Positions 42,420-51,693 of a stretch of 64,000 nucleotides of DNA are shown piece by piece. The translations under genes were made by a program, and so were the position numbers. The notes under the pieces are model-generated. The model was not told the DNA's origin, ran no database searches, and saw only the letters and a list, made by a program, of their open reading frames with translations. How positions within the stretch are numbered: the stretch's first letter is position 1; each line of letters opens with the position of its first letter. Source of the DNA: UBA1479 sp002706405 (GTDB lineage Bacteria; Pseudomonadota; Alphaproteobacteria; Rhodospirillales; Casp-alpha2); contig CAXATO010000010.1 in the NCBI GenBank assembly GCA_963972255.1, forward strand, positions 123,358 through 187,357, given 5' to 3'.

Positions 42420-44490
42420 CCGCCCGGTTCGGGCGTCGCGGCTGGCCGCCCTGATGGCGGCGCCGCTGCTGCTGACGGCGCCGCTGAGCGATGCTTGGGC
42501 CCAGGCGCCGGACGCCGCGGCCCCGACGGCCTTGGCGCCGGCAACACCGCCCCCGGCCACCCAACCGATCGCCTTGCAGCCGCCGGCCGCACTGGCGCCG
42601 CCGCGGGCCCTGAAACCCCAAGCTCCGGCGACCGCTGCGCCACCCCAGGCAGACCAAGTACAGGCCCGGCCCGCGCCGGGGTCGGCATCCGGCGGCGAGC
42701 CGGGGGTTCAGGTCGATACCCTGGAAAAGGTCGATCCGGAAACGGCGGGCGTGATCGGCCCCGATGAAGGCGGCCTGGGCTTCAACTTGTGGCAGGGGGC
42801 GGACCGTGCCTATGTCTCGGCCCTGATGGCGGAACTGCCCGTGCGAGCCCCATCGCCGGTGATGCGCGCCCTGATGCGCCGGTTGCTGTTGACCGCGGCC
42901 CAGCCGCCGATGGCGGCGGCAAAACCGGACCAGGGCGGCAGCGCGGATGCGGCCAAGGGGAAACCGGTCAGCCTGATTACCTTGCGCGTGCAGCAGCTTG
43001 CGGCCATGGGCGATGTCAGCGGTGTCGGCGATCTTCTGGCGGCGATTCCCGGCAGCATCACCGATCCGGCGTTGCTGCAGGTCGAGGCCAATGCCCGCTT
43101 CCTGGCCAACGACAACGCCCGTGCCTGCGGCATCACGGCCCGTGAAATTCAGGCCGGCGCCGGCGCCTATTGGCAGAAAGCCATGATTTTCTGTCAGATC
43201 CTGGCCGGCGAGCCGGAGAAGGCGGAAATCGGCATTTCCATGCTGAACGAATTGGGCGCCAAGGACCCGGCGTTTTACGCCCTGAGCGACCGCCTGCTGG
43301 GCGGCACGACCGGGGAACTGACCACGGTGGCCGAGGCCGATGGGCTGCTGTTGGCCATGGCCCGCGCGGCGAAAGCGCCGTTGCCCGCCGATGCGACCCG
43401 GTCCAATCGCCCCGGCGTGCTGCGCGCCATCGCCGTGAATCCGAACGTGGGGCCCGATATCCGGCTGGAAGCGGCGGAACGGGCCGAAGCCGCGGGCGCC
43501 CTGGATACGGAAGCGCTGCGCCAGCTTTATTCCAGCGTCAGTTTCGATCCCGGTGATCTGAACAGGTCGCTGTCGCGGGCCGAGGAGATCGGCGGGCCCG
43601 TCGCCCGCGCGCTGCTCTATCATTCCGCCCTGTCGCAGACCGTGCCGACGGCGCAGGCCGAGATTATCGACAAGGCCCTCAAGATTGCCGTCAACGAAGG
43701 CCGTTACGGCGCCGCCGCGCGGGTCTTCCACCCGCTGGTATCCAAGATCCCGCCGTCGGCGGACCTGTTGTGGTTCGCCCCCGATGCGGTCCGCCTGATG
43801 CTGTCGACCGATGACCCCACCGGTGCCGAAGCTTGGTTCAAACTGCTGCAGGCAAGTGCCTTGTTCCAGGATGACAGTCGCGATCTTTTGATTCGCACCA
43901 CGCCGCTGGTGCGCCTGGTCGGCACCATGGGGCTGGAGAACGAACCCCGTGACCTGAGCGTGTGGTGGCGTTCGGTCGCCGCAGAGAAAGACGCGGCCCG
44001 CCGGGCAGCCTTGCTTTATGCGCTGTTGGACGGACTCGGTGAGGATGTGCCGCTGGATGCCTGGCGGGCGATCGGGCCGGTGACGGGCCACACCGCGGCG
44101 AACATGGTCCACCCGGCGCTGTGGTTCCGTCTTCTGGCGGTGACGGACAAGGTGATGGCCTGGACTGCCGAGCGCGAAGCCCGCGAAACGGCGGCGACGG
44201 CACAGACCTTGCTCGACACGCCGCAGACTGCACCCGTGGAAGACCTTCAGCGCGAGGCCCAACTGGGCACGACGGACGTGCTGCCGGTGCCGGCGGTATC
44301 GGAAGAAACGGTTCTGCCGCCCCATCGGGGCGAGGTCATTCTGATGGTGCTGGCGGCGCTGGGTGATGGCGGCACGGCACGGGTCGAGGCCTCGGTCCTG
44401 CGCCAGGCGGTGATCAGCCTGCGCGCCATCGGTCTTGACCAGGAAGCCCATGACCTAGCGCTTGAGGCCGCTCTCGCGGCGGGCCTGTAA
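42400..44490 (+). CDS. Large exported hypothetical protein, 696 residues
   Basis: Signal peptide (ASRLAALMAAPLLLTAPLSDAWAQ), then ~70 residues of Pro/Ala-rich linker, then a long mostly helical body with repeated 30-40-residue helix pairs (VGDLLAAIPGSITDPALLQV, EKAEIGISMLNELGAKDPA, ADLLWFAPDAVRLMLSTDD). The design resembles TPR/SEL1-like superhelices without a clear TPR consensus. It is probably periplasmic or outer-membrane-associated. It begins inside the 46-residue membrane peptide gene and is followed 32 bases later by xerD, so the three may form one transcript. No known family recognised. Confidence 0.6.
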   Translation: MTGSRANRPVRASRLAALMAAPLLLTAPLSDAWAQAPDAAAPTALAPATPPPATQPIALQPPAALAPPRALKPQAPATAAPPQADQVQARPAPGSASGGEPGVQVDTLEKVDPETAGVIGPDEGGLGFNLWQGADRAYVSALMAELPVRAPSPVMRALMRRLLLTAAQPPMAAAKPDQGGSADAAKGKPVSLITLRVQQLAAMGDVSGVGDLLAAIPGSITDPALLQVEANARFLANDNARACGITAREIQAGAGAYWQKAMIFCQILAGEPEKAEIGISMLNELGAKDPAFYALSDRLLGGTTGELTTVAEADGLLLAMARAAKAPLPADATRSNRPGVLRAIAVNPNVGPDIRLEAAERAEAAGALDTEALRQLYSSVSFDPGDLNRSLSRAEEIGGPVARALLYHSALSQTVPTAQAEIIDKALKIAVNEGRYGAAARVFHPLVSKIPPSADLLWFAPDAVRLMLSTDDPTGAEAWFKLLQASALFQDDSRDLLIRTTPLVRLVGTMGLENEPRDLSVWWRSVAAEKDAARRAALLYALLDGLGEDVPLDAWRAIGPVTGHTAANMVHPALWFRLLAVTDKVMAWTAEREARETAATAQTLLDTPQTAPVEDLQREAQLGTTDVLPVPAVSEETVLPPHRGEVILMVLAALGDGGTARVEASVLRQAVISLRAIGLDQEAHDLALEAALAAGL

Positions 44491-44522
44491 CCCTCCGGGC
44501 ACTCGCGAAGGGGAGAATTCTC

Positions 44523-45437
44523 CTGTCCCGTTACGTCAGTCTATTCCTCGACATGCTGGCCGCCGAAAGGGGGGCTGCCCGCAATACCATCGAATCCTAC
44601 GGCCGGGACCTCGAAGACTTCGCGACGTTCTGTACGCGCCGCAAGATGGCGGCGGACGCGGCGGGACCGGATGAGATCACGGCCTATATGAAGCGCCTGT
44701 CCGGTGCCGGCATGGCGGCCAGCACCCAGGCACGGCGGTTGTCGGCGTTGCGCCAGTTCTTTCGGTTTCTGCAGGCGGAACGCCTCCGCGACGACGATCC
44801 GACCCAGGCCGTCGATGCGCCGCGCCAGGCACGCGCCCTGCCGAAATACCTGAGCGAGGAAGAGGTCGAACGGCTGCTGACCGCCGCCCGCGAACGGCCG
44901 GGTGCCGACGGCCTGCGCACGGCGGCCCTGCTCGAGGTGCTCTACGCCACGGGGCTTCGGGTGTCGGAACTGGTCGGCCTGCCGATGGCGGCGGTCGCCC
45001 GCGACGGGCGGGTGCTGATCGTGCGCGGCAAGGGCGGCAAGGAGCGCATGGTGCCCATCGGCGGTCCGGCGCGCGACGCGCTTGGCGATTATCTGGCCGT
45101 GCGTGACGGCTTCTTGGGCAAGGACAAGGATGCGCGGGCGGCCTTCCTGTTTCCGTCACGGGCACGGCAGGGGCATTTGACACGGGCCCGCTTCGGGCAG
45201 GTGCTCAAGGAACTGGCGGTCGCCGCCGGCATTCCGCCAAAACGGGTGTCGCCGCATGTCTTGCGTCATTCCTTCGCCAGCCACTTGCTGGCCCATGGCG
45301 CGGACCTGCGCTCCCTGCAGCAGATGCTGGGGCATGCGGATATTTCGACGACACAGATTTACACACATGTATTGGAAGAGCGTCTGAAGGCGTTGGTCGA
45401 TCAGGCCCATCCGCTGGCGCGGGCGCCCCTGGATTAA
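44523..45437 (+). CDS. xerD: Tyrosine recombinase XerD (apparent CTG start)
   Basis: 304 residues if started at CTG 44523, seven bases after AAGGGGAG; the first ATG (44553) lacks a ribosome binding site and would remove conserved N-terminal residues (SRYVSLFLD). Catalytic residues: Arg146 in TGLRVSEL, Lys170 or Lys173 in GKGGKER, His245 and Arg248 in HVLRHSF, His271 in LGHADI, and the nucleophile Tyr280 in TQIYTHV. With XerC it resolves chromosome dimers at dif near the division septum. Position next to aroK matches XerD in other alphaproteobacteria. Confidence 0.9.
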   Translation: MSRYVSLFLDMLAAERGAARNTIESYGRDLEDFATFCTRRKMAADAAGPDEITAYMKRLSGAGMAASTQARRLSALRQFFRFLQAERLRDDDPTQAVDAPRQARALPKYLSEEEVERLLTAARERPGADGLRTAALLEVLYATGLRVSELVGLPMAAVARDGRVLIVRGKGGKERMVPIGGPARDALGDYLAVRDGFLGKDKDARAAFLFPSRARQGHLTRARFGQVLKELAVAAGIPPKRVSPHVLRHSFASHLLAHGADLRSLQQMLGHADISTTQIYTHVLEERLKALVDQAHPLARAPLD

Positions 45438-45465
45438 GCCAGCGTGCCTTTGCGCGGCGCGCCGA

Positions 45466-46287
45466 TCAGGGCGGGGCCACCGCGTGGCGATAGAGGTGCC
45501 AGGTGGCATGACCCAGGACCGGCAGGACCAGAAACAGACCAAGCAATCCGGACAGCAGGGCAAGGGCGACCATGGCGGCGATGGTGACGCACCAGATCGC
45601 CATGACGCGCGGGTTCAGGGCGACAAAGCGGACGCTTGTCAGCATGGCGGTGATGAAATCGACATCGCGGTGGAACAGCATGGGGATGGAGATGACGGAA
45701 TAGGAAAACACCGCGAAGGCGATGATCGCCCCCGCCGCATTGCCGACCATCAGGAACAGCCATCCCGACGGCGTGGTGAAGATCTCGTTGATCAACTCGC
45801 GAAAGCCGAAGAACTGAAATCCCATGAAACCGAAGGACAGCAGGGCGGCGATGTCCATCCAGAAAAACAGGGAGAAGCCGGTGACCAGCGCCATCCATCC
45901 CAATTCATGGCTGAACATGGATTTCACGGAACCGAGCACGATCCCCCAACTGAGCGTCGCTTCTCTGTTCGGGGCCGGGTCTTCCAGGCGTTTGCTGATC
46001 ACGTAAAACCCGCTGGCGATGAAGGGGGCGATCAGCGCGAAGCCGGCGGCCAAGGGATAGACCAGATAGGGCAGGTCGAAAGCGAACAGCATCAGGACCA
46101 GAATCCATCCGCCGACCGCATATATGCCCGCGAAAAAGATGTCATAGGCGGGTGCTGCCCGGAAATCCTGCAAACCCAAGGCCAGGACATCGATCAAATC
46201 GCCGACGCCGACCTTGTTGACCTGCGGCGGTGGCGGGCGGGTTCCCCGCCGTGCGGGCGTGGCGGCGTCATCGTGTCGGGCGTTCAT
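45466..46287 (-). CDS. DUF2189 membrane protein
   Basis: 273 residues from ATG 46287 (GGAG ten bases upstream); the ORF runs on to 46488 without support. About six transmembrane helices, e.g. FFAGIYAVGGWILVLMLFAF and FALIAPFIASGFYVISKRLE. The block PIHD-like region is absent, but the order and the FYVISKRLE segment match DUF2189, inner-membrane proteins of unknown role. Convergent with xerD. Confidence 0.7.
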   Translation of the reverse strand: MNARHDDAATPARRGTRPPPPQVNKVGVGDLIDVLALGLQDFRAAPAYDIFFAGIYAVGGWILVLMLFAFDLPYLVYPLAAGFALIAPFIASGFYVISKRLEDPAPNREATLSWGIVLGSVKSMFSHELGWMALVTGFSLFFWMDIAALLSFGFMGFQFFGFRELINEIFTTPSGWLFLMVGNAAGAIIAFAVFSYSVISIPMLFHRDVDFITAMLTSVRFVALNPRVMAIWCVTIAAMVALALLSGLLGLFLVLPVLGHATWHLYRHAVAPP

Positions 46288-46426
46288 TCGCTGCGTGCTC
46301 CCCGGATGAAGTTCATAAGTGGCCTTCAAAAACCATACGAAAATTATGGATTTTTGTCGACGGCAATTGCCGACCGCTACTTCAGAAGCTTGGACGGCAG
46401 GTGGGCAGCGGGGAAAAACGGTTCCG

Positions 46427-47758
46427 TCAGGCCTCTGCGGCGACCTTGTTGACCAACCAGCGTGCCGTGCGCAGCAGGCGCGCGTCATCGTTTCGCGGCC
46501 CGATCAGCTGAACGCCGATGGGCATGCCGTTCGCCCCCTCCATCAGGGGAATGGTCACGGCCGGTACGCCCAGATAGGTCCAAGTCGAACAGAAGGCCGG
46601 ATCGCCGGTGGCATTCAGGCCCTTGGGCGCTTCACCGCAGGTGGCCGGCGTCAGAATCGCATCGAATTCCTCGCCCAGGCTTTTGACCCAGTTGGCCAGA
46701 TGCACCCGCATGTCGACGCATTCGTTGAAATCGATCGCCTTGATCGTTTCGCCTTCTTCGATCATGCCGCGCAGGACGTCGCTCAGCTTGGTCACATCGC
46801 GGGCGACGTATCCGGACAGATAGCGCGCCAGATCGGCGCACATGATCTTGCGATGGTTGTCGATGGCGTTGTCAAAGGGCTCGGGCAGGGGGACTTCTTC
46901 CGACTGCTCACCCAGGAATTCGTGCAGTTCACCGAACGCTTCCTGGGCATCCGGTTCGGCGCGGTCCCAGATCGGGGACTTGACGAAGGCGAACCGGGGC
47001 TCGAAGGGGGGCTCCTCGCTGACGATTTGCGACAGGCGCGGGGCGGCGGACGGTTTGGTGTCCGGGTCGGCCGGGTCGTGGATCATCAGGCAGTCGCTGA
47101 TCAGCGCGATGTCTTCCAGGGTGCGGGCAAACACGCCGACATGGTCAAGGGTCCGGGACAAGGCGAGGGCACCGGCACGGGAAATCCGCCCATGCGTCGG
47201 TTTGAAGCCGACGACGCCGCAGAACGACGCCGGGCGAATGATCGATCCGTTGGTCTGCGTGCCGATCGCCAAGGGCACCATGCCCGCCGCGACGGCGGCG
47301 GCGGAACCGCTGGAGGATCCACCCGGGGTACGTTCCGGATCATGCGGATTGCGGGTCTTTCCGGGGGCATACATGGCCAGTTCCGTGGTCACGGTCTTGC
47401 CCATGATGACGGCGCCGGCAGCCCTCAACAGGCGGACGGCGGCGCTGTCGTCATCGGGACGGCGGCCTTTCGACAGCACGGTGCCGTTCTCCGTGGGCAG
47501 GTCCGCCGTGTCGAAGATGTCCTTGATGCCGACGGGAATGCCGTGCAGCGGTCCGGTCGGCACACCGCTGGCATGCAGTTCGTCGCAGTTCGCCGCCTGA
47601 CGGCGGGCAAAGTCCGGGTCAAGATGGGCCCAGGCGCCGACGGTGTCTTCCTTCGCCTCGATCCGCGCGAGGCAGGCCTCAACCAATTCCGTGGACGTGA
47701 TCTCGCCCCGTTCGATCATCCCAACCAATTGGGATGCGCTCAAATCCGCCAAATCCAT
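46427..47758 (-). CDS. Amidase signature family hydrolase
   Basis: 443 residues. Catalytic triad: Lys79 in GIKDIF, a cis-Ser in GGSSSGS (148-150), and the nucleophile Ser172 in GTQTNGSIIRPASFCG. The serine-rich signature is intact. It hydrolyses an amide (R-CONH2 or peptide-like) to acid and amine; no signal peptide, so cytoplasmic. Next upstream on the strand are a 2-TM protein and a TRAP transporter, suggesting it processes the imported compound. The consensus GDTGGS block reads TQTNGS here, a variant seen in some amidases. Confidence 0.87.
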   Translation of the reverse strand: MDLADLSASQLVGMIERGEITSTELVEACLARIEAKEDTVGAWAHLDPDFARRQAANCDELHASGVPTGPLHGIPVGIKDIFDTADLPTENGTVLSKGRRPDDDSAAVRLLRAAGAVIMGKTVTTELAMYAPGKTRNPHDPERTPGGSSSGSAAAVAAGMVPLAIGTQTNGSIIRPASFCGVVGFKPTHGRISRAGALALSRTLDHVGVFARTLEDIALISDCLMIHDPADPDTKPSAAPRLSQIVSEEPPFEPRFAFVKSPIWDRAEPDAQEAFGELHEFLGEQSEEVPLPEPFDNAIDNHRKIMCADLARYLSGYVARDVTKLSDVLRGMIEEGETIKAIDFNECVDMRVHLANWVKSLGEEFDAILTPATCGEAPKGLNATGDPAFCSTWTYLGVPAVTIPLMEGANGMPIGVQLIGPRNDDARLLRTARWLVNKVAAEA

Positions 47759-47795
47759 CGTGTCGGTCCTTAGGTCGTCATGAACCTGCGATGGT

Positions 47796-48002
47796 TCAGT
47801 TTGAGGGAGTCTTTTTCAAAGTGGAGTCCCAAAGGTCGTAAAGGACAAGACCCAGCACGCCCAGGCTAATGACCCAGAACGGAAGCCCGCCCCAGAAGCC
47901 GGCGAACCCGTGGGAAATCCCCCAGGCCAATCCCAGGACGAATGCCGCAACCATCGCGGTGCCGAGGATGCCGCAAAACTGTTCGAATACCCGTGATCTC
48001 AT
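47796..48002 (-). CDS. Small membrane protein, 68 residues, two TM segments
   Basis: ATG 48002 with CAGGAG ten bases upstream. Two hydrophobic segments: FCGILGTAMVAAFVLGLAWG and WVISLGVLGLVLYDLW. It sits between dctM and the amidase gene on the same strand. Possibly an accessory of the TRAP transporter, but no family is recognised. Confidence 0.6.
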   Translation of the reverse strand: MRSRVFEQFCGILGTAMVAAFVLGLAWGISHGFAGFWGGLPFWVISLGVLGLVLYDLWDSTLKKTPSN

Positions 48003-48066
48003 AATCTGCTTACTCCTGAAATCCTGGCTTGGATCGCCCTTGTCTTGGTGTTGGTCACGTGCCGCC

Positions 48067-49434
48067 TTACGGGATGTACTTGCCGAAGAAGTAGTCGGGC
48101 AGGAACAGCGCGATTCCCGGGAACTGGTACATCAGGACCATGACGGCAATGACGATGGCCAGATAGGGCATGATGCCTCTGAAGATTTGCATCAATTCGA
48201 CGGCCTTGCCCATCACGCCTTTCAGGTAATAGGCGGACATCGCCATGGGTGGCGTGAGGAACGAGGTCTGCAGGTTGAGGGCAACCAGCATGGCGAAGAA
48301 GTAGGGATTGACGTCGAAGGTCTTCAGCATGGGCAGGAAGATCGGCACGAAGATGATCAGGATTTCCGACCATTCCAGAGGCCAGCCCAACAGGAAGATG
48401 ATGACCTGGACCAGAACCAGGAACTGCCAGGGCTCCAGATTGAATCCGAGAATGAAGTGCTCGATGATTTCGTGTCCACCCAGATAGGAGAACACCGAGG
48501 CGAAGGTCCAGGACCCAACGAACAACCAACAGACCATGGCCGTGGCTTTCGCCGTCAGGTAGACGGATTCCTTGAGCATCTTCCAGGTCAGGGATCGATA
48601 CATCCACGCCAGGACAATGCCGCCGAACGCTCCCATCGCGGCAGCTTCTGCCGGCGTCGCCAGGCCACCCAGGATCGAGCCGAGAACCAGCAGGATCAGC
48701 GCCGTCAGCGGCACGAAAGAGGTCAACAGCTGCCAATAGACGACACGCCGGGGCGGCACGTCTTCGGCCCGCGGCTTTGGTGCGATGGACGGATTGATCA
48801 TCACGCGGATGATGACATAGAGGATGTAGGAACCGGCGAGCAAGAACCCGGGAAAAACGGCGGCGGCATAAAGACGCAGCGGCGACAATTCCGCAATCGC
48901 CGCATAGACGATCAGCATGATCGACGGCGGGATCAAAATCCCGAGCGTGCCGCCGGCGCAGATCACGCCCGATGCGAAGCTCTTGTCGTAATTTGCCTTG
49001 GCCATGGCTGGGAACGCCAACAGCCCCATCAGGGTGACGACGGCGCCGACGATCCCGCTGGCCGTCGAGAACACGGCGCAGGTGATCAGGGCGGCGATGG
49101 CCATGGAGCCCGGCAGGTTTCGGGCCGCCATCTGCAGCGCGTAGAACAGTTTGTTGACGATGTTGGCGCGTTCAACCACATAGCCCATGAACAGGAACAG
49201 CGGGACGGCGACCAGGGTGTCGTTCTCCATCACCGAATAGGTGTTCTGGTTCAGAAGGTAGAAGATCTTGTTATTGAAGATGTCGGCGAAGGTCGTGATG
49301 CTGCCGGCTTCGAAATAGGCGAAATAGCCGAAACCGACGCCCATGGCGAGCAATGTGAAGGCCACCGGAAATCCAAGCAGCACCATCACAATGAAAAGCG
49401 ACAACATCAAAATCGCTACTTCGGGGTTCGTCAT
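48067..49434 (-). CDS. dctM: TRAP transporter large permease (DctM)
   Basis: 455 residues with about 12 transmembrane helices. Blocks such as ILIPPSIMLIVYAAIAELS and LGMVIPPS-like segments and PFGGIVLAWMYR match the DctM/IT superfamily permease that carries the solute with Na+. It follows dctQ on the same strand by 49 bases. Confidence 0.93.
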   Translation of the reverse strand: MTNPEVAILMLSLFIVMVLLGFPVAFTLLAMGVGFGYFAYFEAGSITTFADIFNNKIFYLLNQNTYSVMENDTLVAVPLFLFMGYVVERANIVNKLFYALQMAARNLPGSMAIAALITCAVFSTASGIVGAVVTLMGLLAFPAMAKANYDKSFASGVICAGGTLGILIPPSIMLIVYAAIAELSPLRLYAAAVFPGFLLAGSYILYVIIRVMINPSIAPKPRAEDVPPRRVVYWQLLTSFVPLTALILLVLGSILGGLATPAEAAAMGAFGGIVLAWMYRSLTWKMLKESVYLTAKATAMVCWLFVGSWTFASVFSYLGGHEIIEHFILGFNLEPWQFLVLVQVIIFLLGWPLEWSEILIIFVPIFLPMLKTFDVNPYFFAMLVALNLQTSFLTPPMAMSAYYLKGVMGKAVELMQIFRGIMPYLAIVIAVMVLMYQFPGIALFLPDYFFGKYIP

Positions 49435-49483
49435 TCTAAAACGTTCTCCGTCTCACCAATATCATCGGTGTTAAAATTGTGGA

Positions 49484-50068
49484 TTATGCCTGCGCCTTGG
49501 CGTCCGTGTCGGCTTTCTGTTGCAACAGGATGTCTTCCGTTTCCTGCGCGTCCTTGAGTCGCGGCAACCAGGTGTTCGACTTGATCGCAAGATAGCAGCG
49601 CATGCATTCGGCGATGCCCTGAACGATGAACAGGCCGGCGGCCAGCGGGATCAGGGTTTTGAAGAAATAAATCTGAATGCGGGCCGGGCTGTTCCAACTG
49701 ACTTCCTTGTAACGCCAGGAGTCGGAGGCGATTTCCGCGCCATACCAAGCCAGGGCCAGCATGCCGGGGAAAAAGAAGCAAATGTACAAAAGCAAATCGA
49801 TGCGCGCCTGCCAGCGGACGGGCAGCAAGCGGTAGACCACATCCGCGCGCACATGGGTGTCTTGGGCAAGGGCATAAGGGCCGGCCATCAGGAACAATGC
49901 GCCGTACATCTGCACCATCATGTCGAAGGCCCAGACGGTCGGCGCGTTCAGGACGTAGCGGACAAATACTTCGTAAGAGACGGAAAGGGTCAAAATCAAA
50001 ATGCACCAACCGAAGGTGCGCCCGATCCAAATACTTAATTCTTCAATGGAATGGATGATCTTTATCAC
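49484..50068 (-). CDS. dctQ: TRAP transporter small permease (DctQ)
   Basis: 194 residues starting at GTG 50068. Four transmembrane helices; GWCILILTLSVSYEVFVRYV and MYGALFLMAGPYALAQDTHVR are the DctQ signature. It pairs with DctM in the inner membrane. A possible hairpin around the dctP stop (TTGATCC / GGATCAA, 50150-50179) may lower dctQ-M expression relative to dctP. Confidence 0.9.
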   Translation of the reverse strand: MIKIIHSIEELSIWIGRTFGWCILILTLSVSYEVFVRYVLNAPTVWAFDMMVQMYGALFLMAGPYALAQDTHVRADVVYRLLPVRWQARIDLLLYICFFFPGMLALAWYGAEIASDSWRYKEVSWNSPARIQIYFFKTLIPLAAGLFIVQGIAECMRCYLAIKSNTWLPRLKDAQETEDILLQQKADTDAKAQA

Positions 50069-50175
50069 GGCTTGGTTTCCCGCCCTTGATGGCTCAGGTC
50101 TTGAGGGACAGCCCGTTATGGCTGCCCCCCAATACCGAATATTTCCGGATTGATCCTAGGAAAAAGAGGACCGGA

Positions 50176-51282
50176 TCAACCGAAGTGGTGCTTGTATGCG
50201 AGTTCGTAATCAGGCTGGTTCAGAAGCAGATAGCCCATGACCTTCTTGGCGTAGGCTTTCTGCGAATCAACAACCTTGGCGAAGAACGGATCTTCATCGG
50301 AGATCTGCTTCACGATCACATCCCAGGCCTTCAACTGTGCGGCCATGATGGATTCCGGCGTCCGGTAGACGTTGACGCCGTGCTTTTCCTTCAGCGCGAT
50401 CAGGTCGTCAGCGTAACGCAGCGTGTTGTTCCAATAGAAGTTGGAGTTTTCCGCTTCCGACGCATATTCCAGGATCGCCTGGAGTTCCTTCGACAGGGAG
50501 TCGAACTTCTTCTTGTTGAAGGTAATCTCGAAGCATTCCTGCGACTGGTGGAAGCTGGCGAGATGGTAATGCTTGGAGACGTCCTGCATCCCGAAGTCTC
50601 TGTCCGAGGTCGGGTTGTTGAACTCGGCCGCGTCGATCAGACCGCTTTTCATGGCCGGCTGAATTTCGCCGCCCGGCAGCTGAACGACGGACATGCCCAT
50701 TTCCTGCAAGACGTTGGCTGCCAAGCCGACGGTGCGGTACTTGAGGCCTTTCATCTGGGAAGCGTCTTTCATTTCTTCCTTGAACCAGCCGAAAGGCTGG
50801 GCGGGCATCGGGCTGTTGAAGAAGCTGACCAGGTTGAGGCCGAGGCTGCCCATCAATTCATTGAACAGTTCCTTGCCGCCACCATAGTGGATCCAGCCGA
50901 GCAGTTCCTGCGCCGACCAGCCGAAGCAGGGGCCGGTACCGAACAAGGAGGCCGCTTTCGACTTGGAATACCAATAAGCCGGCACGTAATGCGCGCCGTC
51001 GAGAACGCCACGATGGACGGCGTCCTGCATCTGGCTGGTCTTCACAACCGAGTTGACGGACAGCAGGTCGAGCTTCAGGCCATTGCCGGCCATTTTGTTG
51101 ACGCGGTCGACATAGCTTTTGGCGTTTTCAAGGAAGATGCCGCCACCCCAGGCGGCCTGAATTTTCAGGACCGTGGGGGCCGCCGTCGCGATGTTCGGCA
51201 TGGCAAGAGTTGCGGCAGTCGCTCCGGCAGCAACGGCGCCGCCTTTAAGGAATTTCCGCCGGTTCACTTTCGTGGTCGTCAT
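50176..51282 (-). CDS. dctP: TRAP transporter substrate-binding protein (DctP/TakP-like)
   Basis: 368 residues. A twin-arginine signal (NRRKFLKGGAVAAGATAATL) exports it folded to the periplasm. The mature protein resembles TakP-type solute receptors for 2-oxoacids or lactate: WGGGIFLENAKSYVDRV, GAHYVPAYWYSKSKAASLFG and TGPCFGWSAQELLGW. It delivers the solute to DctQM. A strong ribosome binding site (GGGAGG) lies before the ATG at 51282. First gene of dctP-Q-M-2TM-amidase. A 2-oxoacid or amide-acid ligand is inferred. Confidence 0.9.
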   Translation of the reverse strand: MTTTKVNRRKFLKGGAVAAGATAATLAMPNIATAAPTVLKIQAAWGGGIFLENAKSYVDRVNKMAGNGLKLDLLSVNSVVKTSQMQDAVHRGVLDGAHYVPAYWYSKSKAASLFGTGPCFGWSAQELLGWIHYGGGKELFNELMGSLGLNLVSFFNSPMPAQPFGWFKEEMKDASQMKGLKYRTVGLAANVLQEMGMSVVQLPGGEIQPAMKSGLIDAAEFNNPTSDRDFGMQDVSKHYHLASFHQSQECFEITFNKKKFDSLSKELQAILEYASEAENSNFYWNNTLRYADDLIALKEKHGVNVYRTPESIMAAQLKAWDVIVKQISDEDPFFAKVVDSQKAYAKKVMGYLLLNQPDYELAYKHHFG

Positions 51283-51306
51283 GTGTGTCCTCCCAAATAA
51301 TAATCA

Positions 51307-51354
51307 GCGGACAACCACCATCCGCCGATGGGTAATTTTGCGCGATGCTCGCGC
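51307..51354. promoter_or_regulatory. Overlapping dyads in the dctP leader
   Basis: Three dyads crowd the region 25-72 bases before dctP: GCGGA (51307-51311)/TCCGC (51321-51325), CCATC (51318-51322)/GATGG (51327-51331), and GCGCGA (51340-51345)/TCGCGC (51349-51354). They could be an operator or form a folded leader. The rest of the 410-base gap 51283-51693 has no gene I can support. Confidence 0.35.
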
Positions 51355-51693
51355 GTTTAATGAATAGCCCAAGTCGTCGTTTTGATTTTTTTTGCGCTCC
51401 CCCGGGCTCGGCTACAACTGCTCCCATGCCTTTAGTGGCGGGGTGCTGTTATATCCTGTTTGGAATCTTCCCAATACGCAACGTGATGGCAAGGGTTTTT
51501 ACCGGCTTGACCTTTTTCGCGGATGACCAAGTGAAGATTTGTGGAAGGATGCCTGCGGGGGGCGCAGATCGGGATTTCGGGCCGCGCGCTGCGGGAAACC
51601 GTGGCATGCGGCGGGGATTCCGACCGCCGCCGCCACGATAGGTGGGCGTTTGGGGTTTTTCACGATACGGAATAGCGCAAAAATCGCGGCCCC

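Noticed and set aside
42349..44451. A 700-codon minus-strand ORF opposite the 696-residue gene
   Set aside because: Its translation is rich in R, G and Q without signal or domain; the plus frame has a signal peptide and helical repeats.
51345..51641. A 98-codon ORF in the gap before dctP
   Set aside because: No ribosome binding site, no family and Arg/Pro-rich low-complexity end; the region is more likely regulatory.
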